Assembly: GCA_021604845.1 (NCBI GenBank)
Contig: BQJT01000010.1
Coordinates: 1 to 45,384 of the forward strand
Direction of reading: 5' to 3'
DNA: 45,384 bases
Source of the DNA: Cyclobacteriaceae bacterium
Lineage (GTDB): Bacteria > Bacteroidota > Bacteroidia > Cytophagales > Cyclobacteriaceae
Shown here: piece by piece, positions 9,231-17,299 of the stretch
How the letters are laid out: each line of letters begins with the position of its first letter
Numbering within the stretch: position 1 is the stretch's first letter
Translations under genes and position numbers: made by a program
The notes under the pieces: model-generated
The model's input: the letters and a program-made list of their open reading frames with translations, nothing else
The model's database searches: none
Told to the model about the DNA's origin: nothing

Positions 9231-10205
9231 TTACTTATTGCGGGAAATAGTAAATTCTACCATTTGCTGAAGGGATTCTCTATATGAGGAGTCATCAAAT
9301 TCATTCAATATCTGCAATGCCTCGTCAACGAATTGGCGCATAATCTGATTGGCATAAGTGATACCACCAGTCGCTTTTACAAAGTCAATAACCAGCTGTA
9401 CATTCTTTCTTTTGTGATTATTATTCTTGACTATGTTTTTGATTCTACCCCGTTCCCTTGAAGAAGCTTCATTCAATGAATAAATCAACGGCAAAGTCAT
9501 TTTTTTCTCCTTGATATCAATGCCTAGCGGTTTGCCAATCTGAGTACTGCCATAGTCAAACAAATCATCCTTAATTTGAAAAGCCATACCAATCTTTTCA
9601 CCAAATAAAGTCATCCGGTCGATGGATTCCTGCCCGGCGCCTGCGGAAGTAGACCCCACGGCGCAACAACTTGATATAAGGCTTGCAGTTTTTTGCCTGA
9701 TTATGTCAAAATAAACTTCTTCAGTTATATCGAGGTTCCTGGCCTTTTCCATTTGCAGCAATTCACCTTCGCTCATCTCACGTACTGCCTGCGAAACTAA
9801 TCTTAAAAGGTCAAAATCTCCATGGTCTACTGATAGCAACAATCCCCGCGACAGCAGATAGTCGCCTACCAGAACAGCGATTTTGTTTTTCCACAGGGCA
9901 TTGATAGAAAAGAACCCCCGCCGGTAGTGAGCGTCATCAACAACATCGTCATGTACCAGTGTAGCAGTATGCAATAACTCTATTAGTGCCGCCCCACGAT
10001 GGGTACTTTCATTGATTGTGCCGGTAACTCCAGCGGACAAAAAAACAAACATAGGCCGCATCTGTTTTCCTTTCCGCTTAACAATATAGCCCATGATCTT
10101 ATCCAGCAAGACCACCTTACTTTTCATTAAGTGGCGGAATTTTTTCTCAAATTCTCTCATTTCCAAGGAAATGGGAGCTTGTATGTTTGTCAGTGGACGA
10201 CTCAT
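9231..10205 (-). CDS. Long-chain all-trans polyprenyl diphosphate synthase
   Basis: Elongates allylic diphosphates with isopentenyl diphosphate, probably making the menaquinone side chain. Both aspartate motifs are present: DDVVD (Asp86, 87, 90) and DDLFD (213, 214, 217). The fifth residue before the first motif is Ala, as in long-chain synthases rather than the short-chain enzymes with bulky residues there. I chose the ATG at 10205, giving 324 residues starting MSRPLTNIQAPISLEMREFE; a longer frame to 10301 exists, but it would run across a good promoter at 10230-10263. It lies next to the pigment genes, so a role in supplying geranylgeranyl diphosphate cannot be excluded. Confidence 0.93.
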   Translation of the reverse strand: MSRPLTNIQAPISLEMREFEKKFRHLMKSKVVLLDKIMGYIVKRKGKQMRPMFVFLSAGVTGTINESTHRGAALIELLHTATLVHDDVVDDAHYRRGFFSINALWKNKIAVLVGDYLLSRGLLLSVDHGDFDLLRLVSQAVREMSEGELLQMEKARNLDITEEVYFDIIRQKTASLISSCCAVGSTSAGAGQESIDRMTLFGEKIGMAFQIKDDLFDYGSTQIGKPLGIDIKEKKMTLPLIYSLNEASSRERGRIKNIVKNNNHKRKNVQLVIDFVKATGGITYANQIMRQFVDEALQILNEFDDSSYRESLQQMVEFTISRNK

Positions 10206-10229
10206 AGGACGTGAGTGCAATAATACTAA

Positions 10230-10263
10230 CAAATATAATTTCATGGGCAAGTAGCACCACAAA
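10230..10263 (-). promoter_or_regulatory. Promoter of the polyprenyl diphosphate synthase
   Basis: On the minus strand, TTTG (10263-10260) is followed after 22 bases by TATATTTG (10237-10230), matching the Bacteroidota -33 and -7 elements. Transcription would begin about 20 bases before the ATG at 10205, supporting that start. Confidence 0.6.
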
Positions 10264-10439
10264 TTCAAATCTATCAGCAAACTCTGGTCCGAACTTAACA
10301 TACTAATAGTTTGATGGAGTCAACGTAAACTAGTAATGAGCTACTACAGGATTCTAGTGTGGACGCCACAAATAAATAAGGTTCAAAGCTTTTCAATATA
10401 AAACTGTTGCAGCCAATCCGCTCAATTGATTACTTGATG

Positions 10440-10471
10440 TTGTTTAGTAATTATTTATTAATTTTAAACAA
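10440..10471. promoter_or_regulatory. Inverted repeat TTGTTTA-N18-TAAACAA, candidate CarH operator
   Basis: Perfect 7-base inverted repeat: TTGTTTA at 10440-10446 and TAAACAA at 10465-10471, 18 bases apart, 35 bases before the regulator's ATG. The same arm-and-spacer arrangement occurs twice upstream of the sigma factor. The right arm runs into the 10-base palindrome ACAAATTTGT (10468-10477). The right arm also touches a near-consensus -7 element (CAAATTTG), so binding here would block the promoter. Recognition by the neighbouring MerR protein is inferred. Confidence 0.45.
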
Positions 10472-10506
10472 ATTTGTATCATATAATGTTAATACTCGGA
10501 TAGGCT

Positions 10507-11412
10507 ATGAAAACATCTATCGACTACATGAGTAAGTACTCCATAAAAGATCTTGAGAATTTAAGCGGTATTAAAGCGCATACGCTTAGAATTTGGGAAC
10601 AAAGGTATGGGATTATTGTTCCTAAAAGAACACCCACCAACATTCGCTACTATGATTCAAATGATTTGAAGTCGGTGTTGAAAATAGCCAGACTGCGGGA
10701 ACATGGTTTTAAGATTTCCAAGATTGCAACCATGACTCCAGAGCATATAAACCGGCAAATTAGCAGTTTGGCAGAACAGGAATCGGGAGATCCAGGTAAT
10801 TACATACACTTTCTAACCACCGCAATGATCGATCTGGATGAAGACCTGTTTGAGCGTACCTTATCTACCTGTATCCTTCAACTTGGTCTCGAAACCACTA
10901 TGTATAGTATCATTCATCCGTTCCTGACAAAAATCGGTACTTTATGGCAAACAGAGGCAATAAACCCCGCTCAGGAGCATTTTATTTCCTGTTTATTAAG
11001 GCAAAAATTGATTGTTGCGATTGATGGCCAAAAGCTACAAGGCAGCCCTGATGGAAAAAAATTCCTTTTGTATCTTCCCGAAGGTGAATTACACGAACTT
11101 TCACTTTTGTTTTCCTGCTATCTTTTACGAAAGATTGGCCATCAGGTAATATATCTGGGACAAAATCTTCCATTTACTGATCTTGGAATTGCCTATCAGA
11201 TGTATCAGCCGGATATTATCTTATGCATATGTACCAGCTTTCCAACCAGGGACCTTATTCAGAGTTATCTAAATGATCTATCAACCAACTTCCCCAAGGC
11301 CACCATATTTGTTAGCGGATTTGCCATAATCAGTAACGAACTCACCATCCCGCTCAACGTCAAAGTGCTTAATCAGCTCACCGAATTGAAAGAAAAAATC
11401 TCACAAGTTTAA
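10507..11412 (+). CDS. MerR-family regulator with B12-binding domain, CarH/LitR type
   Basis: Predicted light-sensing repressor. Residues 9-75 form the MerR winged helix (YSIKDLENLSGIKAHTLRIWEQRYG); about 95-175 match the four-helix cobalamin cap domain and about 185-301 the Rossmann-like B12-binding domain. Residues known to matter in CarH are present: W147-x9-E157-H158 in the cap, and E194-L-H196 in the binding domain, His196 matching the lower axial cobalt ligand. In CarH, adenosylcobalamin drives a DNA-bound tetramer in the dark and light breaks it. An alternative start is Met8 (10528). The following sigma factor and carotenoid genes fit the role; light sensing itself is inferred. Confidence 0.88.
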   Translation: MKTSIDYMSKYSIKDLENLSGIKAHTLRIWEQRYGIIVPKRTPTNIRYYDSNDLKSVLKIARLREHGFKISKIATMTPEHINRQISSLAEQESGDPGNYIHFLTTAMIDLDEDLFERTLSTCILQLGLETTMYSIIHPFLTKIGTLWQTEAINPAQEHFISCLLRQKLIVAIDGQKLQGSPDGKKFLLYLPEGELHELSLLFSCYLLRKIGHQVIYLGQNLPFTDLGIAYQMYQPDIILCICTSFPTRDLIQSYLNDLSTNFPKATIFVSGFAIISNELTIPLNVKVLNQLTELKEKISQV

Positions 11413-11450
11413 GCCTGCATACACTTCGACGCATCGTCGGTTTGATTATT

Positions 11451-11482
11451 TTGTTTAATATTTTATTAAATATGTTAAACAT
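11451..11482. promoter_or_regulatory. Candidate CarH operator 1 upstream of the sigma factor
   Basis: TTGTTTA at 11451-11457 and TAAACAT at 11476-11482, again separated by 18 bases; six of seven arm positions pair. The right arm is followed by TTTG, as in the copy before the regulator. A smaller inverted repeat (TTTAATA-N3-TATTAAA) lies inside it. The region is strongly A/T rich, which raises the chance of accidental repeats. Confidence 0.42.
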
Positions 11483-11495
11483 TTTGCTTTAAGTT

Positions 11496-11527
11496 ACGTT
11501 TAACTTTTAATACGATTAATTAAACAA
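11496..11527. promoter_or_regulatory. Candidate CarH operator 2, ending at the sigma-factor start codon
   Basis: Core GTTTA at 11498-11502 and TAAAC at 11521-11525, with an 18-base spacer, 45 bases downstream of operator 1. Five of the seven arm positions pair. The right arm ends one base before the ATG at 11529, so a bound protein would cover the leader and ribosome-binding region. Confidence 0.35.
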
Positions 11528-11528
11528 A

Positions 11529-12050
11529 ATGACCACAATGGAGTTTGAATCATCAATTAACAATGCAGCCCAAACGCTACATCCAAGGGCGCTTCAATTA
11601 ACCAGAGATGCAGAAGATGCAAAGGACCTGGTGCAGGTCACTTTTATGAAAGCATGGGCAAATCGAAACCGTTTTAATCCCGGCACAAATCTGAAAGCAT
11701 GGCTTTACACCATCATGAAAAATACATTTCTAACGGAGTATCATAGGAAACGCCGCCAGAAAACGCACGTTGACCTATCAGAAAATCAATACCTGATAAA
11801 TTCATCCAGCACACATGCCAAAGGAACAGAAGCAGATGCGGGTTTGAATCTCAGCGAAATTCGTTCAGCGATCGAACAGCTACCTGACGTTTACAAAATT
11901 CCCTTTAAATCGTTCCTTGATGGGTTTAAATACGAAGAAATCAGCGAGAAGTATCACCTGCCAATTGGTACGGTAAAAAACAGAATTTTCCTGGCAAGAA
12001 AGGTGCTTAAAGAAAAACTGAAGTATTTCAATCAAGATTATTCCCTCTAG
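11529..12050 (+). CDS. ECF-type RNA polymerase sigma factor
   Basis: A 173-residue sigma-70-family protein of group IV size. Region 2 is seen at about residues 12-80 (DAEDAKDLVQVTFMKAWANR and LKAWLYTIMKNTFLTEYHR) and region 4 at about 115-168 (IEQLPDVYKIPF, YEEISEKYHLPIGTVKNRI, a helix-turn-helix). It sits between the CarH-like regulator and crtI, ending 24 bases before crtI, so it is probably in the same transcript as crtI-crtB. No anti-sigma factor gene accompanies it. Two candidate CarH sites lie just upstream, suggesting it relays the light signal. Its target promoters are not evident. Confidence 0.9.
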   Translation: MTTMEFESSINNAAQTLHPRALQLTRDAEDAKDLVQVTFMKAWANRNRFNPGTNLKAWLYTIMKNTFLTEYHRKRRQKTHVDLSENQYLINSSSTHAKGTEADAGLNLSEIRSAIEQLPDVYKIPFKSFLDGFKYEEISEKYHLPIGTVKNRIFLARKVLKEKLKYFNQDYSL

Positions 12051-12074
12051 CCTCCTCATTCTAACCAGATATCA

Positions 12075-13559
12075 ATGAATAAAGTAGTAGTAATCGGTTC
12101 GGGGTTTTCAGGGTTGTCAGCGGCTTGTTGTTTGGCTCAGCAAGGATACCAGGTTACAGTATTAGAAAAGAACCATACCCCCGGGGGCAGGGCAAGGAGG
12201 TTTAAGGAAGCCGGTTATACTTTTGACATGGGGCCGAGCTGGTATTGGATGCCCGATGTATTCGAACGGTTTTTTAAAAGGTTCGATCTTTCAGTAACTG
12301 ATTATTATCAGCTCAAACGACTGGATCCTTCCTACAGGATGTTCTTCAATCAGCATCAGAACCTGGATGTTCCCGCAGATTATACTCAAATTCGGCAGCT
12401 CTTTGAAAGTATAGAAACCGGTAGTGCTGTCAAACTGGATAAGTTTATGAAACAGGCAGAGCTAAAATACCAGATGGGGATGGGGAATTTTGTATACAAA
12501 CCTGGTAATTCTGCCATGGAGTTCATTAACCTTGAAACGATCCGGAGCGCATACCAATTAGATTTATTTCAATCGTTCCATCAGCACTTACGTCGGTTCT
12601 TCTCTAACCCGAAATTGCTGCAGCTGCTTACTTTTCCCATTCTATTCCTGGGCGCTACCGCAAAAAATACTCCTGCCCTGTATAGTCTAATGAACTTCGC
12701 TGATTTAAAACTGGGAACCTGGTATCCTAAAAACGGAATGCATGAAATCGTTTTGGCATTGGTAAAGTTGGCAGAATCCCTGGGTGTTTCGTTCAAATAC
12801 CGGCAGGAAGTTCATACCATTGATGTAAAGTCCTCCAGAGCCTCCAAAGTAATAACCCAAGACAAGCACTGGAATGCGGATCTGGTAGTAGCATCAGCCG
12901 ACTATCACTTTATTGAATCTGAATGTTTGCCAATTGAATACCAAAGTTATACCGATTCCTACTGGGAAAGCCGAACCATGGCACCTTCCTCGTTGATCTA
13001 TTATCTTGGAGTACGCAAAAGGATCGATGGACTGCAGCATCATAATCTGTTCTTCGATGCAGATTTAAACCAGCATACCAGTGAAATATATGAAACCCCT
13101 AAGTGGCCTTCCAATCCACTTTTTTACGTATCAGCTACCAGCAAAACTGATGCTACGGTCTGTCCCACGGGACACGAAAATTTGTTTGTACTAATACCGG
13201 TAGCTCCAGGTTTAGAAGATAACGAATCAGTGCGTGAGCATTACTTTGATGTGGTTATGAAGCGGATGGAGCGTGCATTAGGTACTGAAATAACCGCTTT
13301 TATCGATTATAGAAGATGTTATGCGCACCAGGATTTTATTAAGGACTACCACGCCTTCAAAGGAAATGCTTATGGTCTGGCCAATACCACAATGCAGACA
13401 GCATTTCTAAAACCTGGTATTAAAAGCAAAAAAGTAAGCAACCTTTACTATGCAGGTCAATTGACCGTCCCAGGGCCTGGAGTTCCGCCGAGCTTGATAT
13501 CGGGGCAAATTGTAGCTAATCAAATCCTAAAAGATGCCCGCCATGAAACAGTTGTTTGA
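12075..13559 (+). CDS. crtI: Phytoene desaturase (lycopene-forming)
   Basis: FAD-dependent desaturase that converts phytoene to lycopene in several steps. The 494-residue protein has the N-terminal dinucleotide motif VVIGSGFSGLSAA (Gly8, 10, 13), the TPGGRARRF and FDMGPSWYWMPD segments, and the C-terminal family signature YYAGQLTVPGPGVPPSLISG. Membrane-associated by family knowledge. It overlaps crtB by up to 26 bases. Related desaturases and diapophytoene enzymes share these motifs, but the neighbouring crtB, crtZ and cyclase point to the C40 zeaxanthin pathway. Confidence 0.95.
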   Translation: MNKVVVIGSGFSGLSAACCLAQQGYQVTVLEKNHTPGGRARRFKEAGYTFDMGPSWYWMPDVFERFFKRFDLSVTDYYQLKRLDPSYRMFFNQHQNLDVPADYTQIRQLFESIETGSAVKLDKFMKQAELKYQMGMGNFVYKPGNSAMEFINLETIRSAYQLDLFQSFHQHLRRFFSNPKLLQLLTFPILFLGATAKNTPALYSLMNFADLKLGTWYPKNGMHEIVLALVKLAESLGVSFKYRQEVHTIDVKSSRASKVITQDKHWNADLVVASADYHFIESECLPIEYQSYTDSYWESRTMAPSSLIYYLGVRKRIDGLQHHNLFFDADLNQHTSEIYETPKWPSNPLFYVSATSKTDATVCPTGHENLFVLIPVAPGLEDNESVREHYFDVVMKRMERALGTEITAFIDYRRCYAHQDFIKDYHAFKGNAYGLANTTMQTAFLKPGIKSKKVSNLYYAGQLTVPGPGVPPSLISGQIVANQILKDARHETVV

Positions 13560-14379
13560 TACAGTTTCAATCAAGTGCAGTCGTCTTATTACCAGATCCT
13601 ACAGCACTTCATTCTCATTGGGGATTCTATTTCTTGATAAATCTATTCACAACCATATATACGCAGTTTATGGATTCGTAAGATCTGCAGATGAAATCGT
13701 CGACAGCTTTCATGGGTACCCCAAAAAGGAATTGCTCAAAAAATTCCGCGAAGACACGTTTGAGGCTATAAATAACGGGATTAGCTTAAATCCCATACTT
13801 AATAGCTTCCAGTTCACTGTTAATAGGTGTGGCATAGAGCCGGAAATAATAAACTCGTTTCTTGATAGTATGGAAATGGATCTGTCCAAGAGTGATTATA
13901 ACCATGAACAATACAAGCAATACATATGGGGCTCGGCTGAAGTAGTTGGTTTGATGTGCTTACGGATATTTTGCAAAGGTGATAACCTGCAGTATAGAAA
14001 ACTGGCTCCATCAGCACGCAAACTTGGCTCTGCATTTCAGAAAATCAACTTCCTGCGGGACCTCAAGGAAGACTATGCTACCCTGGGAAGGTCATATTTT
14101 CCGGATATTGACATGAAACAATTCGATGCCTCTTGTAAAGAGAAGATAGAGCAAGAAGTTTTAGACGATTTTAATGCTGGCTACCAGGGGATCAAAGAAC
14201 TTCCAAAGTCTGCCCGATTCGGAGTGTATGTTGCCTATGTTTACTACAGATCTTTGTTCGATCGTATTTGTAAATCCTCTCATGACCAAATCCTAAACAA
14301 GCGTGTGCGCATTCCAAATCCACAAAAGTATCTGTTGCTGCTTAGTTCCTATTTTAAATATCAGTTTAAACTAAACTAA
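13534..14379 (+). CDS. crtB: Phytoene synthase
   Basis: Condenses two geranylgeranyl diphosphates to phytoene. Both aspartate-rich substrate motifs are present: DEIVD at 53-57 and DLKED near 176-180 in the family context QKINFLRDLKEDYATLGR. The 281-residue length is normal. Two starts are possible, ATG at 13534 and ATG at 13543; either gives an overlap with crtI typical of coupled genes. The 3' end overlaps the convergent flavin reductase gene by 9 bases. No geranylgeranyl diphosphate synthase (crtE) is in the island. Confidence 0.95.
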   Translation: MPAMKQLFDTVSIKCSRLITRSYSTSFSLGILFLDKSIHNHIYAVYGFVRSADEIVDSFHGYPKKELLKKFREDTFEAINNGISLNPILNSFQFTVNRCGIEPEIINSFLDSMEMDLSKSDYNHEQYKQYIWGSAEVVGLMCLRIFCKGDNLQYRKLAPSARKLGSAFQKINFLRDLKEDYATLGRSYFPDIDMKQFDASCKEKIEQEVLDDFNAGYQGIKELPKSARFGVYVAYVYYRSLFDRICKSSHDQILNKRVRIPNPQKYLLLLSSYFKYQFKLN

Positions 14380-15357
14380 ACGCCTTTTTATGGTTTCAAA
14401 TATTTTCACCGCATGCTCCCTGGAATTTTCAATAAACCACTTATTAGTTTGTAGTCCTCCACATATCACACCAGCCAAATACACATCGTGTTGATTGGTT
14501 TCGTGAGTCTCAGTATCATAGACAGGAGATTTTATTGCATTATCATTCAGCTCGATTCCAGTAGAGGTCAGAAAATCAAAATCCGGTTGATAACCGGTCA
14601 TCGCCAGCACAAAATCATTCTGAATGGTCAAAGTACCCTCCGGTGTAATCAGATCAACTTCCCTTTCACGGATCCCGGTAATATGAGATTCGAAAAAGGC
14701 CTTTATTGAACCCTCTTTTATCCTGTTTTCAATATCAGGTTTTACCCAATACTTTACACTTGCACTAATCTCACTTTCACGTAGCACCATAGTTACGTGC
14801 GCCCCTTTTCTAAAGGTTTCCAGTGCAACATCAACCCCGGAATTCGCGGCACCGACCACCACAATATTCTGGTCATAATATGGATGCGGCTCATCATAGT
14901 AGTGCTTCACTTTGGGTAACTCTTCTCCCGGAACATTCAACAGATAAGGCAAATCATAAAATCCCGTGGCAATCACGATTGCTCCTGCTTTATAAGTCCC
15001 ACGATCCGTTGTAATAAGGTAATGCTCACTATCATCCTGAATAGTTAATACTTTTTCATAAAGCCGCAATTTTAACTTCCAACTGGAAGCTACCCTTCGA
15101 TAATATTCCAACGCTTCTGCCCTGTTAGGTTTATTGCCATGTGATATAAAAGGAACATCTCCGATTTCCAAACGATCGGAAGTGCTGAAAAAGGTCATGT
15201 TATACGGATAGTTGTACAGGGAATTAACCAGACACCCTTTATCCGCAATGACATAACTTAGTTTACGCTGTTCAGCTTCTATTCCACAGGCCAGGCCAAT
15301 AGGTCCTGCGCCGACAATGAATGCATCCAGAACTTCTTGCGTTTGCGGTGTAGTCAT
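14371..15357 (-). CDS. YpdA-family NAD(P)/FAD-dependent oxidoreductase (putative bacillithiol disulfide reductase)
   Basis: Flavin reductase with two dinucleotide folds: the FAD site GAGPIGLACGIEAEQ near the N-terminus and the NAD(P)H site VVVGAANSGVDVALE midway. The motif PYNMTFFSTSDRLEIGD is typical of YpdA/Bdr proteins, which are proposed to reduce bacillithiol disulfide. The ATG at 15357 gives 328 residues and is preferred over an upstream TTG. The gene interrupts the carotenoid island on the opposite strand, tail to tail with crtB and divergent from the photolyase. A thioredoxin-reductase-like role is the alternative. Confidence 0.85.
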   Translation of the reverse strand: MTTPQTQEVLDAFIVGAGPIGLACGIEAEQRKLSYVIADKGCLVNSLYNYPYNMTFFSTSDRLEIGDVPFISHGNKPNRAEALEYYRRVASSWKLKLRLYEKVLTIQDDSEHYLITTDRGTYKAGAIVIATGFYDLPYLLNVPGEELPKVKHYYDEPHPYYDQNIVVVGAANSGVDVALETFRKGAHVTMVLRESEISASVKYWVKPDIENRIKEGSIKAFFESHITGIREREVDLITPEGTLTIQNDFVLAMTGYQPDFDFLTSTGIELNDNAIKSPVYDTETHETNQHDVYLAGVICGGLQTNKWFIENSREHAVKIFETIKRRLV

Positions 15358-15436
15358 AGCTGCCAAAATAAGCAAAATTTAAAACAATGATAGTTTGTAT
15401 TAGTTACATTAATACAGGCATCATTAAATCTACCAG

Positions 15437-16777
15437 GTGGCATTTCAACATATAAACAGCTCAATCAATCAACCGGTTCGGGTTTTTTGGCTACGGCGTG
15501 ATCTAAGATTAGATGATAACACCGGTCTGTCCATGGCCCTGGCCGGAGATCTTCCGGTAGTAGTGGTCTTCATCTTTGACACCGCCATTCTGGATGATCT
15601 TCCTTCAACTGATGCCAGGGTCTCTCACATACACCAACAGCTGGAAAATCTTAACGAAATGCTGGCCAGGCATAAAACCACATTGCTCACTTATCATGGT
15701 TCGGTAGCAGCGTCTTTTGAAATTCTATGTAAAGAACTTACAGTCAAATCGGTATTCTGTAACCATGACTATGAACCTTATGCCCGAGCAAGAGACAATG
15801 AGATTAAAGTCTGGCTGAAATCTCGAAATATTGAATTCCGATCCTTTAAAGATCAAGTGATCTATGAGAAAAACGAAATATTAAAAAGTAATGGCACTCC
15901 ATACACGGTTTTCACACCCTACATGAAACAATGGAAAGCCAGTATTATAGGTGAACCAGGGGTTCTGCAATCCAATTTTAAGGTTAATGGTAACTTCCTT
16001 AAACTGCAAAAGAAGCGGTTAAACGACCTCAGATCTATTGGTTTTGAACCTCAAAATCTTAAGACTTCGGAGGCTTGTCTGCCCGGTGCGGCCATGCTAT
16101 CCGATTATCACAAGTTCAGAGATTATCCTTCCAGTAATGGTACCAGTAGATTATCAGTCCATCTCAGATTTGGTACATTAAGCATACGCAAACTGGTTAG
16201 TCTAGCGCTTGAGCATAGTGAAACCTGGTTAAATGAATTGATCTGGAGGGAATTCTACATGATGATCCTGTGGCATTTCCCTTATGTAGTTAACCGGTGT
16301 TTTAAAAAAGAGTATGACTTTATCCCCTGGAAGAACGACGAACATGAGTTTGGAAGGTGGTGCAGAGGAGAAACAGGATATCCTTTTGTTGATGCGGGAA
16401 TGCGTGAGCTGAACAACACCGGATACATGCACAACAGGCTACGTATGGTTACCGCAAGTTTTCTGACCAAACATTTATTGATAAACTGGCAATGGGGCGA
16501 AGCATATTTTGCAGAAAAATTACTGGATTTCGAACTATCTTCTAACAACGGAGGATGGCAGTGGGCAGCGGGATGTGGTTGCGATGCGGCTCCATACTTT
16601 CGCATATTCAATCCCTTGCTTCAAGCGACTAAGTTTGATCCGGAATCAAGATACATTAAAAATTGGGTCACCGATTTAAACCAGCCAGGTTATCCTCAAC
16701 CCATAATTGACCATCAATTTGCGCGAAAAAGGGCATTACAAACTTATAAGCAAACACTTGAAAACAATAAAAGCTAG
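15437..16777 (+). CDS. Deoxyribodipyrimidine photolyase / cryptochrome-family protein
   Basis: Flavoprotein that uses blue light to split UV-induced pyrimidine dimers. The N-terminal antenna-domain motif VRVFWLRRDLRLDDN and the C-terminal FAD-domain motifs ELIWREFYMMILWHFP, MHNRLRMVTASFLTKHLLI and GWQWAAGCGCDAAPYFRIF are clear. Length of 446 residues is in the class I photolyase range. It begins with GTG at 15437; no in-frame ATG precedes the domain. It is followed after 51 bases by crtZ and sits in the pigment island, as expected for a co-regulated photoprotection set. A signalling cryptochrome is possible, but the conserved repair-type sequence favours photolyase. Confidence 0.93.
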   Translation: MAFQHINSSINQPVRVFWLRRDLRLDDNTGLSMALAGDLPVVVVFIFDTAILDDLPSTDARVSHIHQQLENLNEMLARHKTTLLTYHGSVAASFEILCKELTVKSVFCNHDYEPYARARDNEIKVWLKSRNIEFRSFKDQVIYEKNEILKSNGTPYTVFTPYMKQWKASIIGEPGVLQSNFKVNGNFLKLQKKRLNDLRSIGFEPQNLKTSEACLPGAAMLSDYHKFRDYPSSNGTSRLSVHLRFGTLSIRKLVSLALEHSETWLNELIWREFYMMILWHFPYVVNRCFKKEYDFIPWKNDEHEFGRWCRGETGYPFVDAGMRELNNTGYMHNRLRMVTASFLTKHLLINWQWGEAYFAEKLLDFELSSNNGGWQWAAGCGCDAAPYFRIFNPLLQATKFDPESRYIKNWVTDLNQPGYPQPIIDHQFARKRALQTYKQTLENNKS

Positions 16778-16828
16778 CTGAAGTTATATATTAGGAAACT
16801 TTAGATCGCTGTCTAAACAAATTGTACC

Positions 16829-17299
16829 ATGAACGCAGTCTTAAATGCCGGTATCGTAGTCGGGGCTTTTCTAACCATGGAGTTAGTCGCATGGTTTACG
16901 CATAAATATGTAATGCATAGATTTCTGTGGTCGCTACACCAGGACCACCATGTAGCGGATGATGGGTTCTTTGAAAAAAATGACGGTTTTTTTCTGCTTT
17001 TCGCAGTGCCCAGTTTCTTACTCTGCTACTATGGTTCACTCGGCGGATTTGATTATAGGTTTTGGATCGGTATTGGCATTCTTCTTTATGGAATGGTTTA
17101 CTTTTTAGTTCATGATGTTTTTATTCACCAGCGGTTTAAAATTTTTAGAAAAACCGATAATACCTATTTACGAGCGCTTCGAAAAGCGCACAAGGTGCAT
17201 CACAAGCACCTGGTTGCGGAGAACGGAGAATGCTTCGGAATGCTGCTGTTTCCCCTTAAGTATCTTAAGGAAGCAGCCAAAAACAGCAAGTCCGACTAG
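16829..17299 (+). CDS. crtZ: Beta-carotene hydroxylase
   Basis: Membrane di-iron hydroxylase that adds the 3 and 3' hydroxyl groups to beta-carotene, giving zeaxanthin. The histidine clusters expected for the fatty-acid-hydroxylase fold are visible: H25-x4-H30, H37-x2-HH(40,41), H95-x4-H100 and H121-x2-HH(124,125). About four hydrophobic segments are seen in 156 residues. It ends exactly where the lycopene cyclase GTG begins. The short upstream gap contains TAAACAAATTGTA, resembling the right arm of the candidate CarH site. Confidence 0.93.
   Translation: MNAVLNAGIVVGAFLTMELVAWFTHKYVMHRFLWSLHQDHHVADDGFFEKNDGFFLLFAVPSFLLCYYGSLGGFDYRFWIGIGILLYGMVYFLVHDVFIHQRFKIFRKTDNTYLRALRKAHKVHHKHLVAENGECFGMLLFPLKYLKEAAKNSKSD

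Larger units (their letters stand above)
10206..10506. other. Divergent intergenic region between polyprenyl synthase and the CarH-like regulator
   Basis: About 300 bases holding the minus-strand promoter of the polyprenyl synthase (10230-10263) and, nearer the regulator, an A/T-rich inverted repeat (10440-10471). Bases 10300-10435 show no ORF, hairpin or repeat that I can support. Confidence 0.7.

Noticed and set aside
10206-10301. N-terminal extension of the polyprenyl synthase
   Set aside because: Hydrophobic 32-residue extension not expected in the family and crossed by a likely promoter.
10468-10477. Palindrome ACAAATTTGT
   Set aside because: Perfect, but short and A/T rich; it overlaps the right arm of the larger inverted repeat, so I did not list it as a separate site.
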